DNA of 64,000 nt from Porphyrobacter sp. HT-58-2 (GCF_002952215.1 NZ_CP022600.1:2666001-2730000); one strand, 5' to 3'; shown: positions 47,797 to 57,402, numbered from the stretch's first letter. The notes: generated by a model from the sequence alone, not told the origin. Numbers and translations: made by a program.

Positions 47797-48498
47797 ATGA
47801 TCGAACTCCGCCCCTTCAATACCCTCGGCGCTGCCAACCACGGGTGGCTGGATGCGCATCATCACTTCTCTTTCGCCAATTACCATGACCCCGCCCGCGT
47901 CCACTGGGGCGCCCTGCGCGTCTGGAACGATGACAAGATCGCGCCCGGCACCGGCTTTCCCACCCATCCGCACAGCGACATGGAGATCATCACCTATGTC
48001 CGCACCGGCGCGATCACGCACCGCGACAGCATGGGCAACGAAGGCCGCACCGAAGCGGGCGACGTGCAGGTGATGAGCGCCGGGACGGGCGTGCGCCATT
48101 CGGAATACAACCTCGAAGGCACCGACACGACGCTGTTCCAGATCTGGATCATCCCCGACGCGCGCGGCGGCGAGCCGAGCTGGGGCGCGCGCCAGTTCCC
48201 CAAGGACGACCGCAACGGCGCCTTCGTCCCGCTCGCAAGCGGGGCGGCGGATGATGATGACGCGCTGAAGATCCGTGCCGATGCCCGCGTGCTCGGCGCG
48301 ACCATCCGGGCAGGCGAGAGCGTGACCTACACGCCGCGCTCGGCCGATCGCCACCTCTACCTCGTCCCCGCCACCGGCAAGCTGCGGATCGGCGATGTGG
48401 AAGCCTACGCCCGCGACGGCGTGGCGATCACGAAGCTGGCAAGCATCACCATCACCGCGCTCGAAGACAGCGAGGTGGTGCTGGTCGACGCGGCCTGA
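47797..48498 (+). CDS. Pirin family protein
   Basis: 233 residues, two cupin halves. The metal-binding segment is FPTHPHSDMEIITYVRTGAITHRDSMGNEG (His, His, His/Glu set), and the QVMSAGTGVRHSEYN motif closes the site. Bacterial pirins such as YhhW have quercetinase activity. Followed by an azoreductase gene 84 bases on, divergent from a LysR regulator: a typical quinone/electrophile response set. Confidence 0.93.
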   Translation: MIELRPFNTLGAANHGWLDAHHHFSFANYHDPARVHWGALRVWNDDKIAPGTGFPTHPHSDMEIITYVRTGAITHRDSMGNEGRTEAGDVQVMSAGTGVRHSEYNLEGTDTTLFQIWIIPDARGGEPSWGARQFPKDDRNGAFVPLASGAADDDDALKIRADARVLGATIRAGESVTYTPRSADRHLYLVPATGKLRIGDVEAYARDGVAITKLASITITALEDSEVVLVDAA

Positions 48499-48582
48499 AC
48501 CTTTCCCCGGAGCCGGCCGGTTCCCCCCATCCCCTCTCCACTGGCCGGCTCCACCCCCTCTCAACCTCGAAGGATCAACACA

Positions 48583-49179
48583 ATGAGCAACATCCTCTAC
48601 CTCACCGCCAGCATCCGCTCCGAGGCCCATTCCGTCTCGCGCGGGCTCGGCCAGCGGCTGGTCGACGGGCTTGCCGCGAAGACCGGCGCGAGTGTCACCA
48701 CCCGCGATCTCGCCGCCAATGATCTGCCTTTCGTCAGCGCCGAACGCTTCGCCGCGAACCTCACTCCGGCCGCCGAGCGCACCGCGGAGCAGGCGGAGCT
48801 TGCCGCCATCGCCGACACGCTGATCGCCGAATTGCAGGCCGCCGATACCATCGTGATTGCCAGCCCGATCTACAATTTCGGCCCGCCCGCCGTGCTCAAG
48901 GCCTGGGCCGATCTGGTCGCCCGTGCCGGAACGACCTTCCGCTACACTCCGACCGGCCCGGAAGGTCTGCTGACCGGCAAGACTGCCTATCTCGCGATTG
49001 CCTCAGGTGGCACCCCGGTGGGCGCCGACTTCGACTTCATGAGCCGCTGGCTGACGTTCTTCCTCGGCTTCATCGGCATCACCGATGTCGAAGTGGTCGC
49101 CGCTGACGGGATCATGGGTCAGGACGGCGAGGCCAAGATCGCCGCCGCGCAGGAAGCTGCGCAGAAGCTGGCGGCATGA
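48583..49179 (+). CDS. azoR: FMN-dependent NADH:quinone/azo reductase
   Basis: 198 residues, flavodoxin-like AzoR family: MSNILYLTASIRSEAHSVSRGLG phosphate loop, ASPIYNFGPPAVLKAWADLVARAGTTFRYT and the C-terminal IGITDVEVVAADGI. Reduces quinones and azo compounds with NADH. Likely cotranscribed with pirin. Confidence 0.92.
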   Translation: MSNILYLTASIRSEAHSVSRGLGQRLVDGLAAKTGASVTTRDLAANDLPFVSAERFAANLTPAAERTAEQAELAAIADTLIAELQAADTIVIASPIYNFGPPAVLKAWADLVARAGTTFRYTPTGPEGLLTGKTAYLAIASGGTPVGADFDFMSRWLTFFLGFIGITDVEVVAADGIMGQDGEAKIAAAQEAAQKLAA

Positions 49180-49224
49180 TTTTTTGGCCCTCCGCCAGCC
49201 CGCCTTCGCTGGCGCTTCGGTGCC

Positions 49225-49279
49225 TGCCAGACCTCGGTTAGACGCCGGTCAGACCCCTGCCAGACCCCCTCCAGACCCC
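49225..49279 (-). repeat. 11-base tandem array A beside a parS-like site
   Basis: Five contiguous 11-base units. Minus strand, from the parS side: GGGGTCTGGAG, GGGGTCTGGCA, GGGGTCTGACC, GGCGTCTAACC, GAGGTCTGGCA. Unit length about one helical turn. It lies 12 bases from the parS-like site at 49292-49307. Lies in the convergent gap between azoR and the EamA gene. Confidence 0.9.
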
Positions 49280-49291
49280 GGTCTGCGAGGG

Positions 49292-49307
49292 GGTTTCACG
49301 TGGAACA
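49292..49307. promoter_or_regulatory. parS-like site A
   Basis: GGTTTCACGTGGAACA on the plus strand; its reverse complement TGTTCCACGTGAAACC differs from the parS consensus TGTTNCACGTGAAACA in the last base only (15 of 16). Intergenic. No parA or parB is in the window. Confidence 0.65.
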
Positions 49308-49316
49308 CGGCGCCGC

Positions 49317-50219
49317 TCAGAGCTTGGGCCGCATCAGCTGCCATTTGAAGATCGTGCGGCTCGGGCGGATGACGATGATCGCCACCCCGATCAGCGCCAT
49401 CGTCCCGCCGACGATCAGCGGCCAGTGGATCGTGTCCCCCGTCAGCCATGTCCCGAAGGCAATCGTCAGCAGCGGGGTCAACAGGGTCAGCGGCACGATC
49501 AGGTTCGCATCATGGGCCTGAAACAGCCGGAAATAGGCCGAATGCGCGCCGACCGAAACCACCACGCCGGCGAACAGGACACAGCCCGCCACGGCCAGCG
49601 GCGCAGCGGTAACTGCCTCTATTTGCCCGCTTTCCAGCACCAGTGACCCCGGCAGCATCACCCCCAGAGAGGCCAGCGCCGCCCAGGCCTGAAGGCTCAC
49701 CGCGCCGACCTCCAGACGCTTTACAAAGACCGAGGCGAAGGCGCCGATGAAGACCCCGGCAAAGGCGAAGCCGAGGCCCACCGGATCACCCGCCTCCGAC
49801 GGCGCGCCGATCGCAAGGCCCACGCCCCCCAGCGCCAGCGCCATGCCGAGGCCCCGCCGCCAGCGCACCTCCTCGCCCAGAAAGAAAATCGCAAACAACA
49901 CGGTCAGCGGCGCGCCCGATAGGTTGACGATCCCCACGGCCGAAGGGCTCGCGGTCTGCAAGCCTATGAATTGCAAGCCGAAGCTCCCTCCGGTGATGGC
50001 AAATCCGATCAGCAGCACCAATCCCAGCCGCGCCGGCCGCCCGCGCATCAGCAGCGGGAACAGCACCGCCAAGACTACGCCCGAGCGCAGCACGGTATAG
50101 AACAGCGGCGGCAGGCCAAGGCTCGATACCGCGATCTTTGAGACCACGACATTCATCGCCCAGGCCACGTTGCAAAACAGCATGATCCCGAGCGCGGAGA
50201 GAGGCAGGCTTTTTGGCAT
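49317..50219 (-). CDS. EamA/DMT-family exporter
   Basis: 300 residues with ten membrane helices in two EamA repeats (GIMLFCNVAWAMNVVVSKIAV; LAIGAPSEAGDPVGLGFAFAGVFIGAFASVFVKRL). Drug/metabolite transporter superfamily, substrate unknown. Start shares its first base with the nadE stop (TGATG), so it is coupled to NAD synthetase, perhaps by chance. Confidence 0.9.
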   Translation of the reverse strand: MPKSLPLSALGIMLFCNVAWAMNVVVSKIAVSSLGLPPLFYTVLRSGVVLAVLFPLLMRGRPARLGLVLLIGFAITGGSFGLQFIGLQTASPSAVGIVNLSGAPLTVLFAIFFLGEEVRWRRGLGMALALGGVGLAIGAPSEAGDPVGLGFAFAGVFIGAFASVFVKRLEVGAVSLQAWAALASLGVMLPGSLVLESGQIEAVTAAPLAVAGCVLFAGVVVSVGAHSAYFRLFQAHDANLIVPLTLLTPLLTIAFGTWLTGDTIHWPLIVGGTMALIGVAIIVIRPSRTIFKWQLMRPKL

Positions 50220-52300
50220 CAGGCAGGCAGGTTTCGCGCCACCTCGTCAGGCAGGGCTTCGCGCAGTTCCTCGCGCCACACCGTTGCCACCGCATCGGAC
50301 GGCGCACGCCAGTCACCCCGCGGCGAAAGTGCGCCCGCCGAGGAAACCTTCGGCCCATTGGGCAGTGCCGAACGCTTGAACTGCGAAAAGCCGAAGAACC
50401 GAGCACAGAACTTGTCGAGCCAGCGCGCTATGGTGGGAAGATTATATGCGTTTTTAGAGGTTTGCGGGAAACCAGCCGGCCACAGTCCGCCATTCGCATC
50501 CTTCCACGCATGCCACGCGAGGAAGGCGACCTTCGAGGGACGCTGGCCGTAGCGGATCACGTGGTGGAGGAAGAAGTCGTTCAATTCGTACGGCCCGATG
50601 ATGCTCTCGGTCGACTGGATCGCCCCGTCCGCGTCGGGCGGCACCAGCTCGGGGGAAATCTCCGTCGCCAACACATCGCCCAGCACTTTCCCGCAAGTCT
50701 CGGTGAACTGGCCGGTGCTGATGACCCAGCGGATCAGGTATTGAATCAAGGTCTTTGGCACGCCTGCATTGACCCCGTAATGGCTCATGTGGTCACCTAC
50801 GCCATAGGTGCACCAGCCGAGCGCCAGCTCGGAAAGATCGCCGGTGCCGACGACAAAGCCGCCATGCTGGCTGGCGAGGCGGAACAGGTAGTCCGTGCGA
50901 AGCCCGGCCTGCACGTTCTCGAAGGTCACGTCATGCACCGGCTCGCCGCCCGCAAAGGGATGGCCGATGTCTTCGAGCATTTTCAGCGCCGCCGGACGAA
51001 TGTCGATTTCGTCCGCGGTGATCTCCATCGCCGTCATCAGGCGGTGGGCGTTGGCCCTCGTCCCCTCCGAGGTGCCGAAGCCGGGCATTGTGTAGCCGCG
51101 AATGGTCGTGCGCGGCAGGCCCAGCCGGTCACACGCCTTGGCCGCCACGATCAGCGCATGGGTGGAATCGAGCCCGCCCGAAATCCCGATCACGAGGCTT
51201 TTCGCACCAGTCGATTCGATCCGCCGCATCAGCGCATCGACCTGGATGTTGAACGCCTCGTAGCAATCCTCGTCGAGCCTCTCCGGCCGGTCAGGCACGA
51301 AGGGGAAACGCGCGACCGGGCGCACGAGGCCGATGTTGCCTGCCGCATAGGTGTGTTCGAACACGATCCGGCGATAGGTGTCAGCGGGGCTCCCGGCCCA
51401 TTCCGCAGCGTCGGCAAAGGTCTGGTTGCGCATCCGCTCCGCCGCCAGGCGTTCGGTGTCGATATCGACAACGCACAGCTCGCCTGTCCGGTCGAACCGC
51501 TCCGACTGCGCGAGCAGATCGCCCATCTCGTAGATCACGCCCTGCCCGTCCCACGCGAGATCGGTGGTGCTCTCGCCGTGACCGCTGGCCGAATAGACAT
51601 AGGCCGCGATGGCGCGCGAGGCCGAGGAGCGGCAGTGCAGGTGGCGATCATCCGCGCGCCCGATGGTGACGGGCGAGGCCGAAAGGTTGCACAAGATCAG
51701 CGCGCCGGCCAGCGCGGCCTGCATCCCCGGCGGCACTGGCGCCCAGAAATCCTCACAGATTTCAACGCCGAAGCGGAAGCCGGGGAGATTGGCGGCGGCA
51801 AACACCAGATCGGTGCCGAACGGCACTTCCTCGCCCGCCACCCCGATCCAAAGGTCGGTGCAGCCGCGCCCATGGGCGAAGTGCCGTTTTTCATAGAACT
51901 CGCGATAATTGGGCAGAAAACTCTTGGGAACGACACCCAGAATCTGTCCGCCTGCAATGACCACCGCGCAGTTATAGAGCTTGTCTGCCCGCCTGAGCGG
52001 GGCGCCCACCACCAGCACCGGCGTCAGCTCCGCTGAAGCAGCCACCACCTCGGCCAGAGCCTGCTCGACCCGCTCGATCAGCGCGTGCTGGAGCAGAAGA
52101 TCGTCAATCGCGTAGGAGGATAGGGTCAGTTCGGGAAACACGACCAGATCGACGTTCGCCTCATGAGCCTTCCTCGCCTCGGCCAGCACGCCGGCCGTGT
52201 TGTGGGCGACATCGGCGGTGCGGCTCGCAGGCGTCGCGGTTGCCACGCGCACGAAGCCATGGTCATGGCAGTCGAAGAAGGGGTGCGAGGTCTCGCTCAT
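50219..52300 (-). CDS. nadE: Glutamine-dependent NAD+ synthetase
   Basis: 693 residues in two domains. N-terminal nitrilase-type glutaminase ([14 protein letters not shown] with Glu, [17 protein letters not shown] with Lys, [10 protein letters not shown] with Cys). C-terminal ATP-pyrophosphatase with the P-loop [19 protein letters not shown] and [26 protein letters not shown]. Makes NAD+ from deamido-NAD, ATP and glutamine-derived ammonia. Stop codon couples to the EamA gene. Confidence 0.97.
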   Translation of the reverse strand: MSETSHPFFDCHDHGFVRVATATPASRTADVAHNTAGVLAEARKAHEANVDLVVFPELTLSSYAIDDLLLQHALIERVEQALAEVVAASAELTPVLVVGAPLRRADKLYNCAVVIAGGQILGVVPKSFLPNYREFYEKRHFAHGRGCTDLWIGVAGEEVPFGTDLVFAAANLPGFRFGVEICEDFWAPVPPGMQAALAGALILCNLSASPVTIGRADDRHLHCRSSASRAIAAYVYSASGHGESTTDLAWDGQGVIYEMGDLLAQSERFDRTGELCVVDIDTERLAAERMRNQTFADAAEWAGSPADTYRRIVFEHTYAAGNIGLVRPVARFPFVPDRPERLDEDCYEAFNIQVDALMRRIESTGAKSLVIGISGGLDSTHALIVAAKACDRLGLPRTTIRGYTMPGFGTSEGTRANAHRLMTAMEITADEIDIRPAALKMLEDIGHPFAGGEPVHDVTFENVQAGLRTDYLFRLASQHGGFVVGTGDLSELALGWCTYGVGDHMSHYGVNAGVPKTLIQYLIRWVISTGQFTETCGKVLGDVLATEISPELVPPDADGAIQSTESIIGPYELNDFFLHHVIRYGQRPSKVAFLAWHAWKDANGGLWPAGFPQTSKNAYNLPTIARWLDKFCARFFGFSQFKRSALPNGPKVSSAGALSPRGDWRAPSDAVATVWREELREALPDEVARNLPA

Positions 52301-52480
52301 GATGCTTCACGCGCTCCGGGTGGGCCTTGCCACAGGCTCTAGCGGCTAATCCTTGCCGTTCCTAGCAGCCCCCCAAAAAGTCCTGCTTCGCGCGCCCCAA
52401 GCCAATTTGCTGTCACCGGCGCTTGCGGAGCGGCGAAGGAGGCTTCAAGTGTCCCCCACATCATCAAGGAGCCGCACGCC

Positions 52481-53341
52481 ATGGCCGATGCCACCTACAC
52501 CCCGCCCGCCGTCTGGAGCGCCGACACCGTTTCAGGCGGGCGCTTCGCCAGCATCAACCGCCCGACGGCGGGCGCGCGTGAGGAGAAAGAACTCCCGCTC
52601 GGCGAAAACCCATTCCAGCTCTATTCGCTCGCCACGCCCAACGGGGTGAAGGCGACGATCATGCTCGAGGAATTGCTCGAAGCCGGACATAACGGCGCGG
52701 AATATGACGCCTGGACAATCAACATCGGCGCAGGCGAGCAGTTCGGCAGCGGGTTTGTCGACATCAACCCCAATTCCAAGATCCCCGCCCTGCTCGATCG
52801 TAGCAACCCGCAAGCCCCGTTTCGCGTGTTCGAGAGCGGCGCGATCCTTGTCCACCTGGCGGAAAAGTTCGGGATGTTCCTCCCCACCGATCCGCAGGCC
52901 CGCGCCGAGGTGCTGAGCTGGGTGTTCTGGCAAGTGGCAAGCGGCCCCTTCATCGGCGGCGGCTTCGGCCATTTTTACGCCTACGCACCCGAAAAATACG
53001 AATATCCGATCAATCGCTATGCGATGGAAACAAAGCGGATCTTCGACGTCGCCGACCGGCGGCTGGCGGAGAGCCGGTTCCTGGCGGGCGACGAATACAC
53101 CATCGCCGACATCGCCAACTTCCCGTGGCTTGCCCCCTTCACCGAAGGGACGATCTACAATGACGCAAAGACTTTCCTCAGCATCGACGAATACCGCAAC
53201 GTCGCGCGCTGGGTGGCCGAGATCAAGGCCCGCCCCGCCGTGCAGCGCGGGCGGATCGTCAACAAGGTGTGGGGCGATGAGGACACGCAGCTCAAGGAAC
53301 GCCACTCCGCCGCCGACTTCGCAGGCAAGCGGCTCGATTAG
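52481..53341 (+). CDS. GST-family disulfide oxidoreductase, YghU-like
   Basis: 286 residues with a long N-terminal arm (STINRPTAGAREEKELPLGENPFQLYS-like) ahead of the thioredoxin fold, as in YghU. NGVKATIMLEELLE, INPNSKIPALLDRSNPQAPFRVFESGAILVHLAEKF (cis-Pro, E-S glutathione site) and the helical domain with YTIADIANFPWL. YghU acts on glutathione disulfides and hydroperoxides. Single gene. Confidence 0.92.
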   Translation: MADATYTPPAVWSADTVSGGRFASINRPTAGAREEKELPLGENPFQLYSLATPNGVKATIMLEELLEAGHNGAEYDAWTINIGAGEQFGSGFVDINPNSKIPALLDRSNPQAPFRVFESGAILVHLAEKFGMFLPTDPQARAEVLSWVFWQVASGPFIGGGFGHFYAYAPEKYEYPINRYAMETKRIFDVADRRLAESRFLAGDEYTIADIANFPWLAPFTEGTIYNDAKTFLSIDEYRNVARWVAEIKARPAVQRGRIVNKVWGDEDTQLKERHSAADFAGKRLD

Positions 53342-53425
53342 GTGCAGGCACGAAAAAAGGGGGCAATTGGCTGTTTTCGCCCCCTTCACAACGCCGTTGG
53401 AGCCGTTATAGAGCGCGGCTCTTGC

Positions 53426-53500
53426 TGGGGCGTAGCCAAGCGGTAAGGCAGCGGTTTTTGGTACCGCCATGCGAAGGTTCGAATCCTTCCGCCCCAGCCA
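53426..53500 (+). tRNA. tRNA-Gln (anticodon TTG)
   Basis: Acceptor TGGGGCG (53426-53432) pairs with CGCCCCA (53490-53496); D arm GCC...GGC; anticodon arm GCGGT-TTTTGGT-ACCGC, anticodon TTG; T arm GAAGG-TTCGAAT-CCTTC; discriminator G and encoded CCA at 53498-53500. Reads glutamine codons. Confidence 0.97.
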
Positions 53501-53619
53501 CGAACATTTTCCGCCTTATGAAGCACCGCGCTGCTGAACTGCAATCGCCTTGAGGCCATCCGCATCATTGCACGCGTAACTGCTCGACACAGCAGGGCGC
53601 TTCGATCAGTTTCTGTGCA

Positions 53620-54351
53620 ATGACGCTCATCCCCCTTGAACGGCCTCGGGTTCGGTCCACCGTGCCGTGGATCATTGTGTCGCTTGCCGGTGTGATCGTA
53701 CCAGCCCTAGCCCTGCTGCTGCTGTTTGGCACGCCAACCGCTCCTGCAATGCTTGCTCTGGCAGCCGGGCCGGTTCTTGCGATTGGACTGATGGGCGCAG
53801 GCATGATTGCAGCCGCGACCGACGGGCGGCTGTGGGTGGGCGTTCTGCTGGCCTTGCTGTCGGGGATGGTGCTTAGTGTGGTGGCGCGGACGCTTGGGTT
53901 GCTGCCCTTGCCTGACCCGGTTTCGGCCACGCTCGCGCTTGTCATTGCCAGCGTCAGCTTTGCTGCAAGGGGCGCGCTGTTTGCCAGGTCTGCTGCCGAG
54001 CGAGGATGGTGGATCGCCGTTGCGGTGGTTGCAGGCGAGGCGGCGATCGTGGTGACTGCCTGGGCCAAGCCCGATGCCTTGCCGCAATGGCTTTTGGCAC
54101 TGCTTCCAGCGCAGTGGGCAACCACTGCGATCCAGATGGCGATCAGCGGTTCAGGCACCCGTGGAGCGGTCCCGGCACTGGTGGCGCTGGGCGGCACGGC
54201 GGCAACCACGCTGCTGGTGGCAATGCTGTGGCCACGCCGCTGGCCCTATCTCCTGATGTTCTCGGCATGGCTCGGCCTGTCGGCACTGGTTTATCATCAG
54301 CCTGCACCGCCAGAACCCATCGAAGCGGCCAGGACAGTCAGAGGTTCTTAA
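53620..54351 (+). CDS. Hypothetical polytopic membrane protein
   Basis: 243 residues with about seven or eight hydrophobic segments (VPWIIVSLAGVIVPALALLLL, LALAAGPVLAIGLMGAGMIAA, ALLSGMVLSVVARTLGLLP, ...). No known motifs. Codon use matches its neighbours. Precedes the nuclease gene by 38 bases on the same strand, so possibly one transcript. Function unknown. Confidence 0.6.
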   Translation: MTLIPLERPRVRSTVPWIIVSLAGVIVPALALLLLFGTPTAPAMLALAAGPVLAIGLMGAGMIAAATDGRLWVGVLLALLSGMVLSVVARTLGLLPLPDPVSATLALVIASVSFAARGALFARSAAERGWWIAVAVVAGEAAIVVTAWAKPDALPQWLLALLPAQWATTAIQMAISGSGTRGAVPALVALGGTAATTLLVAMLWPRRWPYLLMFSAWLGLSALVYHQPAPPEPIEAARTVRGS

Positions 54352-54398
54352 GATCATTCGGCAAGACTGCGGCCTCCAGCCCTTGAAGGATGCCGCAC

Positions 54399-55109
54399 AT
54401 GTTCCGGTCCGCAAAGATCCACGCTCTCGCCGCTGTTGTTGCCCTCGGCGCGCCTGCGACCGCCAAGGCCAACGTCATCGAGGGGACCGCCGAGGTAATC
54501 GACGGGGATTCGCTCAGGGTGGGCGGCAGCGAGGTGCGGCTGTTCGGGGTCGACGCCCCAGAATTCACTCAGACCTGCTACAGCGACGGAGCGCCGGTCG
54601 CCTGCGGGATTATGGCCAAGGAGGCGCTGGAGGGCATGATCGGCGGCGGCCGACTGGTCTGCACGCCGCAGGACACCGATGCATTTGGCCGCGTTGTCGC
54701 CCGCTGCAGGACATCTGGCGTCGATGTCGGCGATGCACTTGTAGCTTCCGGATGGGCCACGGCCTTCAGGCGCTATGGTGATGATTATATCGCCGCAGAG
54801 GCCCGCGCCCGGGCATCGCGCGCGGGGATCTGGCGATGGGATTTCCAGCGTCCGGAGGACTTCAGGGCAAGCCAGCAGTCCGCACCAGAGCCCCGACGCA
54901 CCACTCGTACCGGTACGCTGGCAATCGCGGCGCCGCGCCGGTACGAGAGCGGCGGGATGTGCAGGATCAAGGGCAATCATTCACGCCGGGGCGACTGGAT
55001 CTACCATCTTCCGGGCATGCCCTATTATGATGCAACTCGCGCCGAAGTATACTTCTGCACCGAAGCGCAGGCTCAAGCAGCCGGTTATCGCCGGGCAATT
55101 GTGCGATAA
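54399..55109 (+). CDS. Secreted staphylococcal-nuclease-like protein with C-terminal sunset domain
   Basis: 236 residues from the ATG at 54399 (a start three codons earlier is possible). Signal peptide MFRSAKIHALAAVVALGAPATAKA. SNase/thermonuclease core: VIEGTAEVIDGDSLRVGGSEVRLFGVDAPE (Ca and catalytic Asp/Glu region), DAFGRVVARC, and DALVASGWATAFRRYGDDYIAAEARARASRAGIW. The C-terminal part CRIKGNHSRRGDWIYHLPGMPYYDAT...YFCTEAQAQAAGYRRA matches the sunset domain, often attached to secreted nucleases. Confidence 0.88.
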   Translation: MFRSAKIHALAAVVALGAPATAKANVIEGTAEVIDGDSLRVGGSEVRLFGVDAPEFTQTCYSDGAPVACGIMAKEALEGMIGGGRLVCTPQDTDAFGRVVARCRTSGVDVGDALVASGWATAFRRYGDDYIAAEARARASRAGIWRWDFQRPEDFRASQQSAPEPRRTTRTGTLAIAAPRRYESGGMCRIKGNHSRRGDWIYHLPGMPYYDATRAEVYFCTEAQAQAAGYRRAIVR

Positions 55110-55241
55110 TCGGCAGCAGCACGCGCTCGACCTAATGGTCGGCGCGATCGAACCTTGTGGCTGAGCCCTTACGATTGTTCCGAGGGATGGTCGCAACATC
55201 GTAAACGCGGCGTCGTGTGTTGTGTCTCCTCAACTGCGAAT

Positions 55242-56348
55242 CTATCCAGAGCCGGGATGACCTCCCTTGTCGGGCTGCGCAGGATCGGCCAGCCCGGTAA
55301 GCCCCAGCGGCACGTAATCGCCAATGGCAAGCTGTTCAAAGACGCCCATTCCCGTCTCGCCGTCAGTCCCTTCCACCCGGCAAAGCATCTGTACGTGAAG
55401 ATTGTCCGGTCGGGCGGGATCGATGCTAGCAAGATCAATATCCTCGCGCTCCACCTCCAGTTCCCCGTGGTCGAGCCCATGGCCCCATTTGGGCGAGGTA
55501 TAGCCCAGCCCTCGCATCTGGAATCGGGCAAGCGGCGTCAGGCGGAATTGCTCAGCGCCGACCGTCAATACGCTCGACCCCGGCCACCGGCTGCCAGCAA
55601 CAAGGGTAGCTGCCATCTGCGGGGCGTGGTGCTCGATGAAGCTTGCGACCCCGCCGCCATCCGGCGCAATCACCGCACGCGTGTTCCAGGCCGTGCCATC
55701 GGCATGGGCGTTGAGGTGAAAGAACAGGCTGCGCCCCGGCAGGTTGATCGGAGTCCACTGCCAGAAGAACTGCGGCACTGCGCGTCCGGCGAATTGCGGA
55801 TCAGCCGCGCCGATGGGCCGCACACCCCAGCTGCGATCGCGCGTCCCCATTGTGCCAGAGGCCAGCACCTCGCGTGAACCGTCCACTTCAATCCAGCCGG
55901 TATAATGTCCGTTCTGGGTAAGGCGGGTGTAATCCATCACCGTTCGCGGGCCGATGCGCCAGGTGAAGCGTGGCTCCTCGATCGGGAAGGCGCGCCCGGC
56001 AAAGGTGATGTCGGCGGCAATCCCCTCGCCCTCGACCATCAGACGAAGCGACTGAAGTGGCTCGACAATTTCGATACGGACAGGCCCGCACTCCAGCCCC
56101 ATGCGCTCCATCCCGAGCCGGCGACTGGCGTGGAGGCAATGCTGCACGCCGTCTCGAACAACGCAGAAATGCGCGTCCGCCACGTCGAGATGCGGATAGA
56201 CCCCGAAGGCCGCGGCAAAGAAGCTGCTGCCATCAGGCGCATAGCCGTTGAAGAAATAGCGGTCGTAGAAATTGCGATCGGTCCCCGCATAGGCGACCGG
56301 ATCGGGAGTCTGGTGGATCGGGTAATCATCCCCGCGGCTCAGAGCCAT
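55242..56348 (-). CDS. AttH/CrtC-like lipocalin-fold hydratase-related protein
   Basis: 368 residues. Two beta-rich halves, with FYDRYFFNGYAPDGSSFFAAAFGVYPHLDVADAHFCVV at the start and SWGVRPIGAADPQ in the middle, features shared with the AttH/hydroxyneurosporene-synthase (CrtC) superfamily. No signal peptide. The gene starts four bases after the phosphotransferase gene ends, so the two are translationally linked. An enzymatic role on a hydrophobic substrate is inferred only. Confidence 0.65.
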   Translation of the reverse strand: MALSRGDDYPIHQTPDPVAYAGTDRNFYDRYFFNGYAPDGSSFFAAAFGVYPHLDVADAHFCVVRDGVQHCLHASRRLGMERMGLECGPVRIEIVEPLQSLRLMVEGEGIAADITFAGRAFPIEEPRFTWRIGPRTVMDYTRLTQNGHYTGWIEVDGSREVLASGTMGTRDRSWGVRPIGAADPQFAGRAVPQFFWQWTPINLPGRSLFFHLNAHADGTAWNTRAVIAPDGGGVASFIEHHAPQMAATLVAGSRWPGSSVLTVGAEQFRLTPLARFQMRGLGYTSPKWGHGLDHGELEVEREDIDLASIDPARPDNLHVQMLCRVEGTDGETGMGVFEQLAIGDYVPLGLTGLADPAQPDKGGHPGSG

Positions 56349-56352
56349 CGCA

Positions 56353-57402
56353 TCATCCCTTTTTCAGCATGGCAAGGCTGTCGTGCTGGCAGGCCAAAGC
56401 GCAGGCACCGCGGGCCATCGACAGGAAATTGTCATCGCCCCGTTCGGTGCGCACAACGAAGGCGGCGCTGAACACGGCAGTCGAGACACCGTGGAGCGCT
56501 CCTACCACATAGTCGCGCCAGATTTCCTCCACGCTGAGTGGTACCCCGCGCGCGGTCATTTCAGCGCAGTAAAGCTCGAGCAATTCGCGTTCATGCGTGC
56601 GGCGCAACACGTCCCCGATCCCGCAGCCGAGGAAATAGCCTAAATCTGTCAGACCATTACCGACAGTAAGCGTCTGCCAGTCGAGCACGGCGATCGGCTC
56701 TGCTCCGCCCTTGATATCGAACAGCAGATTGTCGAGCCGGAAGTCGCCATGGACCAGGCTGGTCTTCTCTACCGCCCGGTCGGTCGTGGCGGTGATCTCT
56801 GCCAACTCCTCGCATAGTGCCATGTATTCAGGTTCCAGCACCCCGGCGTAACGCTCGCGGAAGATGGCCTGAGCCTGAGGGTAGAGCGCCTTCACCTGTG
56901 CAGCGGCAGTGGGATCGGGCTGGAGCCAGTCAGCATCGAGGATCGCCGGATTGTGCCAGCTTGGCGCGTGGAGCGCTGCGGCCTGACGCACGCCTTCGCG
57001 CGCATCCTCCAGCGAGCATCCCGCAATCTGGTTCCCACCCCGCGCCGGACCAAGATCTTCAAACAGAAGGAAAAACGTCGCCCCGTCCGGCGCTATTTCG
57101 GCAAACAGGACCCGGGGGGTGCGCACCGGCAATTGCGGCGCAAGCTCGCGGTAGAAGCGCACTTCCTTGGCATAGAGCCCCAGCATCGCCGCTGTGCCGC
57201 GGCTGGTGGGATCGGCAGCAGCGAACTTGCCCGCCAGGGTCACCGGCCCTGCCTCATCGCCAAAATCCAGGGTGAAACGCACCGAGTCGCCCACCTGCCC
57301 GGTGCCGATCGGCTCCCAGTGCCAGTCACTTGGCGCACGGCCCAGCACCGCTTCCCACCAACCGGGGGTGATTGCGTCCGGGTGCGCCGGAAATCCGTTC
57401 AT
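56353..57402 (-). CDS. Aminoglycoside/choline-kinase-fold phosphotransferase
   Basis: 349 residues of the APH superfamily: SLVHGDFRLDNLLFD with catalytic D220 and N225 (H218-G-D220), and IAVLDWQTL (D241 metal ligand). The branch resembles choline/ecdysteroid-kinase-like proteins of unknown substrate, often paired with acyl-CoA dehydrogenases or AttH-like proteins in alphaproteobacteria. Here it is paired with the AttH-like gene. Not a resistance enzyme as far as sequence shows. Confidence 0.8.
   Translation of the reverse strand: MNGFPAHPDAITPGWWEAVLGRAPSDWHWEPIGTGQVGDSVRFTLDFGDEAGPVTLAGKFAAADPTSRGTAAMLGLYAKEVRFYRELAPQLPVRTPRVLFAEIAPDGATFFLLFEDLGPARGGNQIAGCSLEDAREGVRQAAALHAPSWHNPAILDADWLQPDPTAAAQVKALYPQAQAIFRERYAGVLEPEYMALCEELAEITATTDRAVEKTSLVHGDFRLDNLLFDIKGGAEPIAVLDWQTLTVGNGLTDLGYFLGCGIGDVLRRTHERELLELYCAEMTARGVPLSVEEIWRDYVVGALHGVSTAVFSAAFVVRTERGDDNFLSMARGACALACQHDSLAMLKKG

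Noticed and set aside
49225..49279. CRISPR array
   Set aside because: Units of 11 bases with no spacers and no cas genes.
56353..57402. Aminoglycoside resistance kinase
   Set aside because: It shares only the fold and HGD...N/D motif common to many small-molecule kinases; context is metabolic.
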